From Nostoc sp. 106C (GTDB taxonomy: Bacteria > Cyanobacteriota > Cyanobacteriia > Cyanobacteriales > Nostocaceae), in assembly GCF_002154725.1 (NCBI RefSeq), contig NZ_MTAW01000098.1, positions 21,594 through 85,593 on the forward strand: a stretch of 64,000 nt of DNA, given 5' to 3'. A program made the position numbers and the translations under genes. Numbering within the stretch: the first letter of the stretch is position 1; the number at the start of each line of letters is the position of its first letter. Below the pieces are notes generated by a model. The model was not told where the DNA came from, ran no database searches, and worked only from the letters and a program-made list of their open reading frames with translations. Positions 51,820 through 61,313 of this stretch are shown here, piece after piece.

Positions 51820-52476
51820 TTACTCCTGACGACCACTCTGGGGATTTGTACGACCTGTAACACTTTCAATTGCTGTTAATGCTCCGGCTGCACCTGCAAG
51901 AATATCTCGTTCTTGTCCACCTAAATACAGCCGTCCGAAGCTACCTACAGCTTGCACCTCAAGAATATTTATTGAGGCTGCTTTTTCCGCTTCATTTGCA
52001 GCTAGTGCAGCGTAAGCAGCAGGCTCAACTTCTAAGACATAAAGAGTTTGCCCTGCTAATAATAGCTGTCCCCGTCGCGTGCGATTGATAAGCTGTGTTT
52101 GGTAAGCATCAATGTTGCGGATAATCTGGCTAGAAACAACACGCGGTTTGATACATTCCTCTCTTCTAACGCCTAACGCCGCCAAAATAGCTTGACCAGC
52201 CGATCGCGTTTCTCCTTGGGAGCTAGAATGAACTTCTAATAAACCATAAAGTCTCTCAACTACTTGTACTCCCGGACGCACAGAGGCCGCTTTCAGAGCG
52301 ATATCTGTAATTTTATTGATTTCAATCCCAGGTGAAATTTCAATCCACAAAGATGTATCCCCTGGTAATGGTAAGAAACCTTGAGCTACTGTTCCCATAT
52401 ATGCTGCATGTTGAGGTTGCAGGTTGTCGAGAAATACGAAACTGCGTAGTTCTATTCCCAAGGTATCGTTCTCCAA
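51820..52476 (-). CDS. ccmP: Carboxysome shell protein CcmP (tandem BMC domains)
   Basis: 218 residues with two BMC domains (about residues 20-105 and 115-210). The order [78 protein letters not shown] and [17 protein letters not shown] agrees closely with CcmP of Synechococcus. It trimerises and stacks to a shell pore that may open and close for RuBP/3-PGA; the gating Glu-Arg pair (VERLYG) is present. The start may be the TTG five codons in (MGIELRS), as in homologues. It is encoded apart from any ccmKLMN operon. Confidence 0.93.
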   Translation of the reverse strand: MENDTLGIELRSFVFLDNLQPQHAAYMGTVAQGFLPLPGDTSLWIEISPGIEINKITDIALKAASVRPGVQVVERLYGLLEVHSSSQGETRSAGQAILAALGVRREECIKPRVVSSQIIRNIDAYQTQLINRTRRGQLLLAGQTLYVLEVEPAAYAALAANEAEKAASINILEVQAVGSFGRLYLGGQERDILAGAAGALTAIESVTGRTNPQSGRQE

Positions 52477-52599
52477 TCATGGGGGTAAACGTTATCTGTT
52501 GCAATATATGAGTGTAACCCTAAACTCGCTACGTGGAATGCAAAATGCTCGAGGTCGGGATGAGGTGCGATCGCTTTTTTGGAAGATGGTAGCCTACTT

Positions 52600-53814
52600 T
52601 CATACTTTCTCTTTAGGTGGTGTAGCAATACCACGCTTAAGTAGGCCAGCCTCCAGTTCTTTGATAAATCGCACGTCTTCCTCTGGTAAGGGTTGGCTTA
52701 CAGATGCATTCTTCTCCAAAAAAGCGAATGCTTGGCGGAATTCGCGCGGATTTGTCTTGATTGGCGAGTCAAAATGACAGCTAATAATTTGCTCAAAATC
52801 CCAGTTTGCAACCTTGTCAGCCCAGTCAAGTACTTGTTTTGGCCCTTGGGGAAGAATCAGAGTTTGCAAAATCGGCGCGACAAATGGACGCCCATCGCCT
52901 CGGAGGTTTGCAAATGACTGCTGCCAATCTTCTTGCCATCGAAAGGGAAATAACCCAAAATAAGCTCTTTTTGAGCGATCTGGTGCTTTAAGAATATCGG
53001 CAAATACCTGCCTCAATCCAGCCACCTGTAGGGCATGGGGACGAAAGTAAATGGCAAACAAGGATATGCGTTGCCATCCCTTGCGGCGGTTTGCTTGATT
53101 ATCTTCAATTACCTCCAAGCCATTTTCTCTGGCATGAAATAGTAAGGGGTAGGGATCTATTTGAGCGATCGCAGGTGGATCTTCTGGCACAGAAAGTATG
53201 GTATCAGTGAGCAATAAAGTACGCGATCGCTTGTGGAAAACTGCCACTTCACCAAATGATCCCCGTCCCAAATTGATATCTAACACCGCATAGTCAAACT
53301 CATCGCTGAAAGGAAATTGGCTGTTGTCTTCTGGGATTTCCTGGGTACGGCTTTGGGGAAAGCCAAGCCAACTCAAGGGTAGATTTATAGGAAAACTCCA
53401 CTGGTGAGGGGCAACGAAAACCTGCGCTTGGGGAAAGCGTCTGGCGAAGGGACCAACAAAAACCTTATGTTCTAAACCCGAACTAGTAGGCAGAATAATG
53501 TATTTAACATCACCATGCTTTGCCACCAACTCGTTAAGCAAGCGGATACACTCAGGAGTCGGCGCGACGGGTGCATAGACAAACAAGCCACCTGCTTCCA
53601 GCTTGACCACAGTCATCCGAATTGGCACGATGGTGTAGAGAATGCCGTGGGGCTGGTCGAATGTCCAGATAGTATCCTTTACTACTTCAGTGCAAACTGT
53701 CCGCCGTTTACCGTAGGGGTAGAGTGGTACAGCAGGCCAAAACGGCCATGACCAATCTCGCGGATGTATTTGTTGTGCTTGTGGCCCCTGTGCAATCATA
53801 GTTGTTCTACCCAT
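52600..53814 (-). CDS. DUF4336 family protein (metallo-beta-lactamase-like)
   Basis: 404 residues. PRDWSWPFWPAVPLYPYGKR, TIWTFDQPHGILYTIVPIRM, KYIILPTSSGLEHKVFVGPF and RTLLLTDTILSVPEDPP are the DUF4336 pattern, a relative of metallo-beta-lactamase-fold hydrolases in plants and cyanobacteria with a changed metal site. Function unknown. Two ATGs, five codons apart (53814 and 53799), are possible; the first has GGAAAG upstream. It is upstream of ccmP on the same strand, 123 bases away. Confidence 0.85.
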   Translation of the reverse strand: MGRTTMIAQGPQAQQIHPRDWSWPFWPAVPLYPYGKRRTVCTEVVKDTIWTFDQPHGILYTIVPIRMTVVKLEAGGLFVYAPVAPTPECIRLLNELVAKHGDVKYIILPTSSGLEHKVFVGPFARRFPQAQVFVAPHQWSFPINLPLSWLGFPQSRTQEIPEDNSQFPFSDEFDYAVLDINLGRGSFGEVAVFHKRSRTLLLTDTILSVPEDPPAIAQIDPYPLLFHARENGLEVIEDNQANRRKGWQRISLFAIYFRPHALQVAGLRQVFADILKAPDRSKRAYFGLFPFRWQEDWQQSFANLRGDGRPFVAPILQTLILPQGPKQVLDWADKVANWDFEQIISCHFDSPIKTNPREFRQAFAFLEKNASVSQPLPEEDVRFIKELEAGLLKRGIATPPKEKV

Positions 53815-54131
53815 TTCATGCTACTTTCCAATTTCTAGCATTAGAAGGGGGCAGGGAGGACAGGGAAGAAAAAGTTTATTCCTGCGTTCCTCTGCGCTTA
53901 CCTCTGCGTTCCTTTGCGTTTAAATCTCAACCCTCAATTATTGCTATAAGTCAAAATTCTGATTGCTTACCACAGCACCCAGCAGTAGTATTTTCTTAAA
54001 GCCAATCTCAGCAATAGCAAGCGTAAAGCCGAGATGCCGTTTTAGCGGGACAATAAAAAAGTTAACCTCCAAAAAGCAACGAAATGGTGGTTAATAAAAT
54101 CTATAGGCTATCAAAGGAAAATCAATAACCC
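53815..54131. other. Intergenic region with a CTCTGCG-type dispersed repeat
   Basis: 317 bases between divergent genes. 53882-53925 has three copies of a TGCG(T/C)T-based repeat (CTGCGTTCCTCTGCGCTTAC) typical of Nostoc spacers. Nothing else stands out. AAAGGAAAA at 54113-54121 is close to the fibrillin-like gene's TTG start. Confidence 0.5.
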
Positions 54132-54782
54132 TTGAACAATCGACTCTTCTTAAAGGAAAAATTACAAGCCTCGCTTGAGAAGATTCAAACCAATAGCGAT
54201 GGCCCTGTGACGAATTTGCAGCTAGAAGAAACCATAGCCGCAGAAATTGAACAATTGACGACGGAACTAGAAAGCGTCAATCCCAATCTATATCCACTAC
54301 TCAATGCTACTGCTTTGCTGGATGGAGCTTGGCAACTACAATACTCCACAGCTAGAGAAATCCGTTCTTTAGCTTCCCTACCATTGGGGTTGAAAGTGGG
54401 TAAAGTCTTTCAAGTGATTAATGTTGCCAATAAATCGTTTTTCAATCTCGCTAATGTTAAACATCCTCTTGGGCTAATCTCAGGATATGTCAAGGTAACA
54501 GCCAGCTTTGAGCCTGCTAAGGAAGATATATCGCCACCAGCACACAAACGCATCAACGTCTATTTCGACACACGTTATCTAGCAATTGAGAAGATTGTCG
54601 GCATTAACACCCCTCAACTTAACCCATTTAAGGTTGTGCCAGCGAATAATCCTAGGGATAGAATTCCCACACTCGACATTACTTATTTGGATGAAACCTT
54701 AAGAATTGGGCGGGGCGGGGATGGCAGTTTATTCATTTTGAATAAATCCCATGATTTACCTGATTTTACCTCCTCAACTTGA
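54132..54782 (+). CDS. PAP/fibrillin (plastid-lipid-associated) domain protein
   Basis: 216 residues with a TTG start at 54132. LLDGAWQLQYSTAREIRSLA, VGKVFQVINVANKSFFNLAN, YVKVTASFEP, RINVYFDTRYLAIEKIVGIN, TLDITYLDETLRIGRGGDGS and LFIL are the PAP/fibrillin fold, a lipocalin-like barrel. Plant relatives sit in plastoglobules and thylakoids and help in photoprotection; cyanobacterial members are less known. Soluble or peripheral, without a signal peptide. Confidence 0.88.
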   Translation: MNNRLFLKEKLQASLEKIQTNSDGPVTNLQLEETIAAEIEQLTTELESVNPNLYPLLNATALLDGAWQLQYSTAREIRSLASLPLGLKVGKVFQVINVANKSFFNLANVKHPLGLISGYVKVTASFEPAKEDISPPAHKRINVYFDTRYLAIEKIVGINTPQLNPFKVVPANNPRDRIPTLDITYLDETLRIGRGGDGSLFILNKSHDLPDFTSST

Positions 54783-54973
54783 ATGCTTGAATGCGATCGC
54801 CACATCAAAACCTCCTGCGGGAGTATAACATTCATGCACTCATGCAACCAACGTCCAAAGCGATGGCACAATCAGGGAGTATCTACGTGTTGACAACGCT
54901 CCTAAATTCAACCACAAACGGAACCCCCAGGTGATAAGTCTGGGGAATTGTCTCATTAATGAGAAGGATCTGT

Positions 54974-55255
54974 TTATTCCTCATTTAATAGTTCTTTTAC
55001 CGCTGCATCTAAGCGTTTATTGGCATCATCCGAGAGTTTAAAACAGTATACACTGACCGCACCTGACGTTAAACCCAAAGCTGCCGCTGCTGTTGCTTCT
55101 GAAGTTTTGCCCATACTTACAGATATGGCAACCACAATGCTCAATAATGCAGTTGCACCAGCAAAACCAACAGCAACGTTAAAGCTTGCATTAGCCTGAC
55201 GGCAACGTTCTTGAAACCATTGCAATCCAATGTTAGTGTTATTTTGTGTATTCAT
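54974..55255 (-). CDS. TRADD-N-associated membrane protein (CyanoTRADDas-TM type)
   Basis: 93 residues from the ATG at 55253-55255 (AAAGGAAA upstream). The N-terminal helix (IGLQWFQERCRQANASFNVA) leads into two membrane helices (AVGFAGATALLSIVVAISVS and AAAALGLTSGAVSVYCFKLS), ending with ANKRLDAAVKELLNEE. This is the two-helix membrane domain linked to TRADD-N-like death-superfamily modules in cyanobacterial conflict systems. It lies 106 bases after the STAND ATPase gene, so it is a likely membrane effector or anchor for it. Confidence 0.78.
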   Translation of the reverse strand: MNTQNNTNIGLQWFQERCRQANASFNVAVGFAGATALLSIVVAISVSMGKTSEATAAAALGLTSGAVSVYCFKLSDDANKRLDAAVKELLNEE

Positions 55256-55361
55256 TTGATTTCCTTTGGGAAAGCTATACCAAGTTGTCAAACTAAACCA
55301 GAGGGAGCAATCTTCGGCTTAGTTTATTCAAATTAGTCCAAATTAATTCGTGATTTTTCAA

Positions 55362-57701
55362 TCACTCAGGAGTCACAAACAAAGTAGAAATTTCTTCAAC
55401 TTCCCGCATCATTCCCAGACGATTAAAATCATCCTTTGCTTCATTAGCTAACTTCCAAGCTAAGTCAGTATTTCCTAAAGCTCTCTCCAACTTAGCAGAA
55501 GAAAACTTGTAAAAAGCAAGACGGCGCTTATTTCTATTGCGTTTAGCAATAGGTAGTCCTGCATCTAAATGTTCTTGAGCTTTTTTCCAGCAACATTGCT
55601 CTATCGCGATATTAGCTAAGATATTATGAGTGTAACAATACAGTCGGTTCCAACCAATTCTCTCAGTGGCATCTAAGATTTTTTCATAGATTGCCTTAGC
55701 TTCATCGAATCTTCCTTGTTTTAAAAATATTTTCGCTCTATCTCGCATAGTATTAACTGTGCAGCGAATTATCACGCGCTCCTCAATACCATTCATATCT
55801 GCTACTAGTGCTGCTTTTTTATCTAACACTTCGTGTGCATCTTGATAGCGCTTTTGACGAATATAAAGCACGGCAGTATTGTGCGCCAAATAGTCTTGAA
55901 GTATTGTGTCTGTGCAGGCATGTAATTCCCAGGCTTCCGCGATCAATTGTTCTGCGCCATCATAATTTCCCATCATTGTTAATGTCCATATTTTTCTGGC
56001 AAGGGCATATACCAAAGTCTCGACATCACCAAAATCTCTAGATTTATCCAATAGCCAATTCAAGCAAGCTAGTCTGTCTTGCCAATATCCATATAAGTCA
56101 GCAAAATGATTCAAATCTTTCCATAAAAGTTTGACATCTTCATATCGTCCGTGATTTGCACACCAACGTAAAACAGACCAAATATTTTCCCATTCGCTTT
56201 CGAGGCGATCGTATGTAATGTACCAATCTCCCCAGTCAGCCATTCCTCCATTTTCTTGAGCAAAATTACGATACCAGAGAATCCAACGCTCTCTTGCATC
56301 TGTTTCAAAGTCAGGATATCGGGAGAGTTCTTCCAATGTATAGTCACGAGTAACAGATAGCATTACATACCTTCCCTCTTGAACAGAAACAAGAGAAAGT
56401 TGATTTAACTCAACCAGGCTGCTGTCAACTTCATACTCAGGCTCTAAATTTAAACCAGCTACGGCTACTAAAGCATTCCTTGTAGGTGCATTATGAAATA
56501 GTGCCACTGACATTAGTAAGCGATGAGCAGGAGTTTCACGAATTACTTGAATTGAATTATCAAAACAAAAATAAGCTATTTCTTTGCGGATGGGACATGG
56601 TTTGCAGACTATACTATCAATAGAATGACCACTAGCTAACTTGCCAATTGCATAGATAAAGGCAATGGGGAAACCTAAAAAACATTCATAAAGACGAGTT
56701 GCGTCATCATCGCTGATAGTAATACCTTTGTCCTCAGCTTTTTGCCTAATTAATTGATAACTTTCTTCTTCCGATAAACAACCTAAACGAATAGGGCTAT
56801 AAGATTGCCTTCTCCTACGAGTAGTAATTAAAACTTTAGTACTATAAGGAACATTATCTAAAAAACTCATGATTTTATTTTGTTCCTCCAAAGTCATGTT
56901 TTGTAAGTCATCCACAATTAATAAAGTTTTTTGTCTGTTAAGACTCTCGTATACACGAATTAACTGATTTTCTAAAGTCGCTCTGTTAATCGATTCATCA
57001 TTCAAAGTAGAAGCAATAGTGCGAAAGATTTCGTTTAAGGTAGAATGCCTCAATGAAGAATCAACAAAACCATCAGCAGATAAATTCTTCTCTTTGGCAG
57101 AAACAAAGATAATTGCATCGAAGATTGGTGCATTCATTTTCCGTTGACCATGTTTAGCTTCCCAGCAAAGATAGGCTGCCTCCAATGCTAAGGCTGTTTT
57201 TCCAAGCCCACCAACACCGTCTATAGTGATAATCGGTGCCCGATAATCTAGAGATATATATTGCAACAAATTCCTTAATTCATGAGAGCGACCAATAAAT
57301 TCTGTATAAGGTACTCGTGGTAAATTGCAGTATGGTTTTTGCAGCAAATCAGTACGCTCACGATATAGAGAGTCATGATTATTAGCTTGAGATGATGCAT
57401 ATTCTTGAGGAGGAAGCATGTCAATTTCTGCAAAAGGCTCTTCAAAAAAATCAAATAAAGCTTTCAGAGAACTTTTATCCACTTTTTCTCTACGAAAAAT
57501 TTTTCGCAAAGTATCAGAGCATATTGGAAAATGATTACCATTAGATAACTCAGTCTGCTTGATTAATTCAGCAAAGTTATACTCAGAGCCTGATGTACCT
57601 TGATAAATTCTTGGGAATTTCCTCGATGAGAATTTCTTAATAATTGTGCTTTGAAGCCTTATTAAAGCATCACTAGTGAGGATGCGACCGCGTGCAGTCA
57701 T
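55362..57701 (-). CDS. NB-ARC STAND ATPase with C-terminal TPR-like repeats
   Basis: 779 residues. The N-terminus (RILTSDALIRLQSTIIKKFS, CSDTLRKIFRREKVDKSSLK) has a HTH-like region akin to that of the 7231 protein. The NB-ARC core has Walker A GVGGLGKT (162-169), Walker B TLLIVDDLQNM and sensor VLITTRRRR. The C-terminal half consists of TPR-like helical pairs (LVYALARKIWTLTMMGNYDG, DAHEVLDKKAALVADMNG, DEAKAIYEKILDATERIG). On binding a trigger through the TPRs such proteins oligomerise and fire an effector. The next gene encodes a small TRADD-N-associated membrane protein, making a two-gene defence unit plausible. Confidence 0.88.
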   Translation of the reverse strand: MTARGRILTSDALIRLQSTIIKKFSSRKFPRIYQGTSGSEYNFAELIKQTELSNGNHFPICSDTLRKIFRREKVDKSSLKALFDFFEEPFAEIDMLPPQEYASSQANNHDSLYRERTDLLQKPYCNLPRVPYTEFIGRSHELRNLLQYISLDYRAPIITIDGVGGLGKTALALEAAYLCWEAKHGQRKMNAPIFDAIIFVSAKEKNLSADGFVDSSLRHSTLNEIFRTIASTLNDESINRATLENQLIRVYESLNRQKTLLIVDDLQNMTLEEQNKIMSFLDNVPYSTKVLITTRRRRQSYSPIRLGCLSEEESYQLIRQKAEDKGITISDDDATRLYECFLGFPIAFIYAIGKLASGHSIDSIVCKPCPIRKEIAYFCFDNSIQVIRETPAHRLLMSVALFHNAPTRNALVAVAGLNLEPEYEVDSSLVELNQLSLVSVQEGRYVMLSVTRDYTLEELSRYPDFETDARERWILWYRNFAQENGGMADWGDWYITYDRLESEWENIWSVLRWCANHGRYEDVKLLWKDLNHFADLYGYWQDRLACLNWLLDKSRDFGDVETLVYALARKIWTLTMMGNYDGAEQLIAEAWELHACTDTILQDYLAHNTAVLYIRQKRYQDAHEVLDKKAALVADMNGIEERVIIRCTVNTMRDRAKIFLKQGRFDEAKAIYEKILDATERIGWNRLYCYTHNILANIAIEQCCWKKAQEHLDAGLPIAKRNRNKRRLAFYKFSSAKLERALGNTDLAWKLANEAKDDFNRLGMMREVEEISTLFVTPE

Positions 57702-58224
57702 AGCTATTTACCTCAACCTAAGGTTTAGATGAATTAATTCTTCCTAAGAACTTTCTGGCTTTATCTGGTATAAGCCAACGCAGATATAGTTATTACTGCG
57801 ATATTCCATAAATAACAACTACATCTAAGCGAAGCATTAAATAGTATCTATTTGCGCATTCATTAGATGAGTAATATACAAACGACTAAAGCAGTAACAT
57901 GTATATCTTGAATTATAGATGGCAAAATCTACTCATGGGCAGCTAATACGATGTTATTCAAAAGAAGTTATTACCAGCAGAAAAACTCAGCTATAATAGT
58001 CGTTCTATCAATTATTGCTTATTAATAAAATTCTGTTTCTTCGGCTATTATTAAAAAATACTAAAATTAGTTTTATAAAGTAAATAATTATTGTGTAATT
58101 GCAGCGCGATCGCATCCACACATGCAAAAAAACCCCCAGTTGGGGGTATTCTAGTTACTTAATTGGGACTACTGCACCAAAATTGCCCGACTCAAGCACT
58201 CAAACCAATCGAGAAGAGCAATAA
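57702..58224. other. Intergenic region with a terminator
   Basis: About 520 AT-rich bases between two minus-strand genes. Only the terminator at 58126 is clear. The promoter of the STAND gene should lie at 57702-58100, but no box could be fixed. Confidence 0.5.
58126..58147 (-). terminator. Terminator of the HIT gene
   Basis: On the minus strand ACCCCC and GGGGGT pair around AACT and are followed by TTTTTT. It lies about 80 bases after the HIT stop codon. Confidence 0.8.
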
Positions 58225-58581
<357 letters not shown>

Positions 58582-58630
58582 TTACTTACTCATCTGCTAG
58601 AGATTTTAAAGGTTTACTCTGATATAAGAA

Positions 58631-60169
58631 ATGCTTGCTAGAGTCTGGAGTGCATCAATTGTGGGGATCGATGCCATCAAAGTAGGTGTGGAGGTCGATG
58701 TATCCGGTGGATTGCCAGGAATTGTTGTCTTGGGACTACCAGATTCAGCAGTTCAGGAATCCAAAGAAAGGGTGAAAGCGACATTGAAGAATGCTGGTTT
58801 TTCCTTTCCTATGCGCAAGATTGTGATTAACTTAACTCCTGCTGATTTACGTAAGGAAGGACCCAGCTTCGATTTACCTATCAGTGTAGGCATTCTAGCG
58901 GCTTCTGAGCAAGTTAGCGCCGATTTGTTAGGTGATTATTTATTCACCGGGGAAGTTTCTCTAGATGGTAGTTTGCGTGCTGTGGCTGGTATTTTACCCA
59001 TTGCTGCTACTGCTCAAAAAATGGGAATTGCAGGTTTAGTCGTCCCATTTGATAATGCTCAAGAAGCAGCAGTGGTGGAAGGATTAACTGTTTACGGCTG
59101 CAAAAATCTATCTGAGGTGGCTGATTTATTAAATAATCCCTTACGCCACAAACCAGCGCAACTGGATGAAACTGTCGTGGCTAGTCATGGTGCTGCTGTA
59201 CATTCTCGCAGTGTAGATTTACAAGACGTTAAAGGACAAGCTCATGCCCGTCGTGCTTTAGAAATTGCGGCTGCGGGTGGACACAATTTAATTTTTGTCG
59301 GGCCGCCGGGAAGTGGAAAAACCATGCTAGCACGACGCTTACCGGGTATTTTACCACCATTGAGCTTTGCAGAAGCTTTAGAAGTAACTCGCATTCACTC
59401 GGTTGCAGGGTTATTAAAAAATCGCGGTTCCTTAGTACGTGATCGCCCTTTTCGCAGTCCTCACCACTCGGCTTCTGGCCCTTCTTTGGTTGGTGGTGGT
59501 AGCTTTCCGCGCCCTGGGGAAATCTCATTATCTCATAGAGGTATTTTGTTTCTGGATGAATTGACGGAGTTTAAACGCGATGTGTTGGAATTTCTTCGTC
59601 AACCTTTAGAAGATGGCTATGTGACAATTTCTCGCACCAGACAATCGATTATGTTTCCGGCACAGTTTACCTTAGTGGCGAGTACTAATCCCTGTCCTTG
59701 CGGTTACTATGGCGACACCATCCAACAGTGTACCTGTTCCCCAAGGCAACGCGAAAATTACTGGGCAAAGCTTTCCGGGCCGTTGATGGATCGAATTGAC
59801 TTACAAGTTGCAGTGAATCGTTTGAAACCCGAAGAAATTACTCAACAACCTACAGGAGAAACATCAATATGCGTAGCCAAACGAGTGCAGCAAGCACGCG
59901 ATCGCGCCGTTACCCGCTTTCAAGAAGAACCAAACTTGCGTTGCAATGCGCAAATGCAGAGTCGTCATCTCCAGAAATGGTGCAGATTAGATGATGCTAG
60001 TCGTAATTTATTAGAAGCAGCAATTAAAAAATTAGGCTTATCTGCCAGGGCAAGCGATCGCATTCTCAAAGTAGCACGGACAATTGCAGATTTGGCGGGA
60101 GAGGATAAACTGCAAGCCAATCATGTAGCCGAAGCTATTCAGTACCGCACAATCGATAGAATGCAGTAG
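58631..60169 (+). CDS. YifB/ComM-type Mg-chelatase-like AAA helicase
   Basis: 512 residues, full length. The N-terminal ChlI-like domain (ARVWSASIVGIDAIKVGVEV, LPGIVVLGLPDSAVQESKER) is followed by an AAA domain (Walker A GPPGSGKT, Walker B ILFLDELTEF, FTLVASTNPCPCG) and the C-terminal Mg-chelatase domain (LSARASDRILKVARTIADLA). ComM in other bacteria is a hexameric helicase that aids branch migration during natural transformation. That role is likely here too. Confidence 0.93.
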   Translation: MLARVWSASIVGIDAIKVGVEVDVSGGLPGIVVLGLPDSAVQESKERVKATLKNAGFSFPMRKIVINLTPADLRKEGPSFDLPISVGILAASEQVSADLLGDYLFTGEVSLDGSLRAVAGILPIAATAQKMGIAGLVVPFDNAQEAAVVEGLTVYGCKNLSEVADLLNNPLRHKPAQLDETVVASHGAAVHSRSVDLQDVKGQAHARRALEIAAAGGHNLIFVGPPGSGKTMLARRLPGILPPLSFAEALEVTRIHSVAGLLKNRGSLVRDRPFRSPHHSASGPSLVGGGSFPRPGEISLSHRGILFLDELTEFKRDVLEFLRQPLEDGYVTISRTRQSIMFPAQFTLVASTNPCPCGYYGDTIQQCTCSPRQRENYWAKLSGPLMDRIDLQVAVNRLKPEEITQQPTGETSICVAKRVQQARDRAVTRFQEEPNLRCNAQMQSRHLQKWCRLDDASRNLLEAAIKKLGLSARASDRILKVARTIADLAGEDKLQANHVAEAIQYRTIDRMQ

Positions 60170-60791
60170 TTCAGTAAAGCTATTCAAGCGATCGCATCTC
60201 AGTAAAGCCAATGAAACTGGCGATCGCTCACAATGTGTTGGTGTATGTCATCCAAGGATGTTTGTAGGAGCACGGCACCCGAAATATTTTTCACAACAAC
60301 ACAATGTTACTAGCGCTCATACGTGTCAACTTAACGTGAAACCCTTGTTAAAACGTGATTTTGTATTCACTCACCTACCATTACGATCCTCGTCACCCCA
60401 CCCCAGTTTTGTCTAAAGCCAAAACTTCCCCTCCCCGCAGGCGGGGAGGGGATTAAGGGGTGGGGTAAAACGTATGTGGGATAAGCGTTCGAGCTTAAGT
60501 TGACACCAATTACTAGCGCCGTGCCCCTACCGTGTAATTGATAAACGCTCCAAAGATGCTATTTAAGTAACCACGCAAAATCAATTACAGTCATTGCGAG
60601 CGTTCGCTGAAAGCGTTCCCGTTCGGCAAAGCCGTTCTCGAAGAGTAGGGTAGCGAAGCAATCGCAAGGGCTGGGATTGCTACCCTGCGGGAAGCCGCTG
60701 CGCGTCTACATTTCGCTTCGCTACATAAAGCCCTTCGGGCATGGCTTCGCTTAGCGCAATGACATTGTGTAATTAATTATGTTTAACTACT
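60170..60791. repeat. Field of nested dispersed repeats
   Basis: Three nested or neighbouring inverted-repeat blocks are visible. (1) GTAGGAGCACGGCAC at 60265 and GCCGTGCCCCTAC at 60518 form outer arms. (2) Between them is an element with perfect 12-bp ends (60323-60506). (3) 60592-60765 is bounded by TCATTGCG and CGCAATGA, with GC-rich short palindromes inside (CCCTTCGGGC, AGCGTTCCCGTTCGGC). No coding sequence is present. Confidence 0.65.
60323..60506. mobile_element. 184-bp MITE-like element with perfect 12-bp inverted ends
   Basis: It starts GTGTCAACTTAA and ends TTAAGTTGACAC, exact inverted repeats. The inside holds a strong palindrome (CCCCTCCCCGCAGGCGGGGA) and no coding sequence. TTACTAGCGC occurs close to both ends (60308 and 60510), perhaps an old target duplication that has moved or lies within a larger repeat. 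Confidence 0.65.
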
Positions 60792-60909
60792 TAAACCACA
60801 TCTATTTTGAGAACCATAGTTTTAAAAGTAGTGGGAGCATCTTGCTCCCTGCTCTTCGTAGCGGGCAAGATGCCCGCACTACTCCAGGTTTCAAAATGGA
60901 CAAGGTTTA
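60792..60909. mobile_element. MITE, 118 bp, inverted copy of 14176-14294
   Basis: Ends TAAACCACATCTATTTTGAG and, on the other strand, TAAACCTTGTCCATTTTGAA. The sequence is the reverse complement of the element at 14176-14294, with small internal differences. Outer TA pairs suggest TA target sites. Confidence 0.8.
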
Positions 60910-60916
60910 GCCGGAT

Positions 60917-61144
60917 TTATCTTTTAACCTTTGACTTACTTTCATCCTTTCTCGGCTTTTTCTCCTCTAAGCTTTTGACTTTGACCAACACCGGAATATA
61001 TTGTTGAATCAGCCAAGTTACAGTCTCAAGCGTTGAGTTACCTTGGTCAATACGGGTTTTGGCTTGTAAGCCAATTAGGAATAGTTGCATTGCCAGTAAC
61101 AAAGCAATAGTTTTACCGAGAATATCTTGGCGTTGGGGTTTCAT
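60917..61144 (-). CDS. Small single-helix membrane protein of unknown function
   Basis: 75 residues from the ATG at 61142-61144 (GAGGG nine bases upstream). One hydrophobic helix (about residues 9-26, GKTIALLLAMQLFLIGLQAK) is followed by a polar part and a highly basic tail (SLEEKKPRKDESKSKVKR). No family recognised. It is divergent from the following STAND gene, and its stop lies just outside the MITE. Confidence 0.5.
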   Translation of the reverse strand: MKPQRQDILGKTIALLLAMQLFLIGLQAKTRIDQGNSTLETVTWLIQQYIPVLVKVKSLEEKKPRKDESKSKVKR

Positions 61145-61313
61145 GTGTTTGTCCCTCAAAGAGTTGGTAGCTAAAGCATCTCGTTGAGGGTATGACCGTA
61201 AGCAAATACCCCAATCTCGGAGAAAATGCTTTAAAATCAGGATTTAAGAAGCTTGGGGTAGCGAGTTTTTATTTGGGGTAGCCCTAAACTTCCCGATCGA
61301 TTTTGGGAATGCA

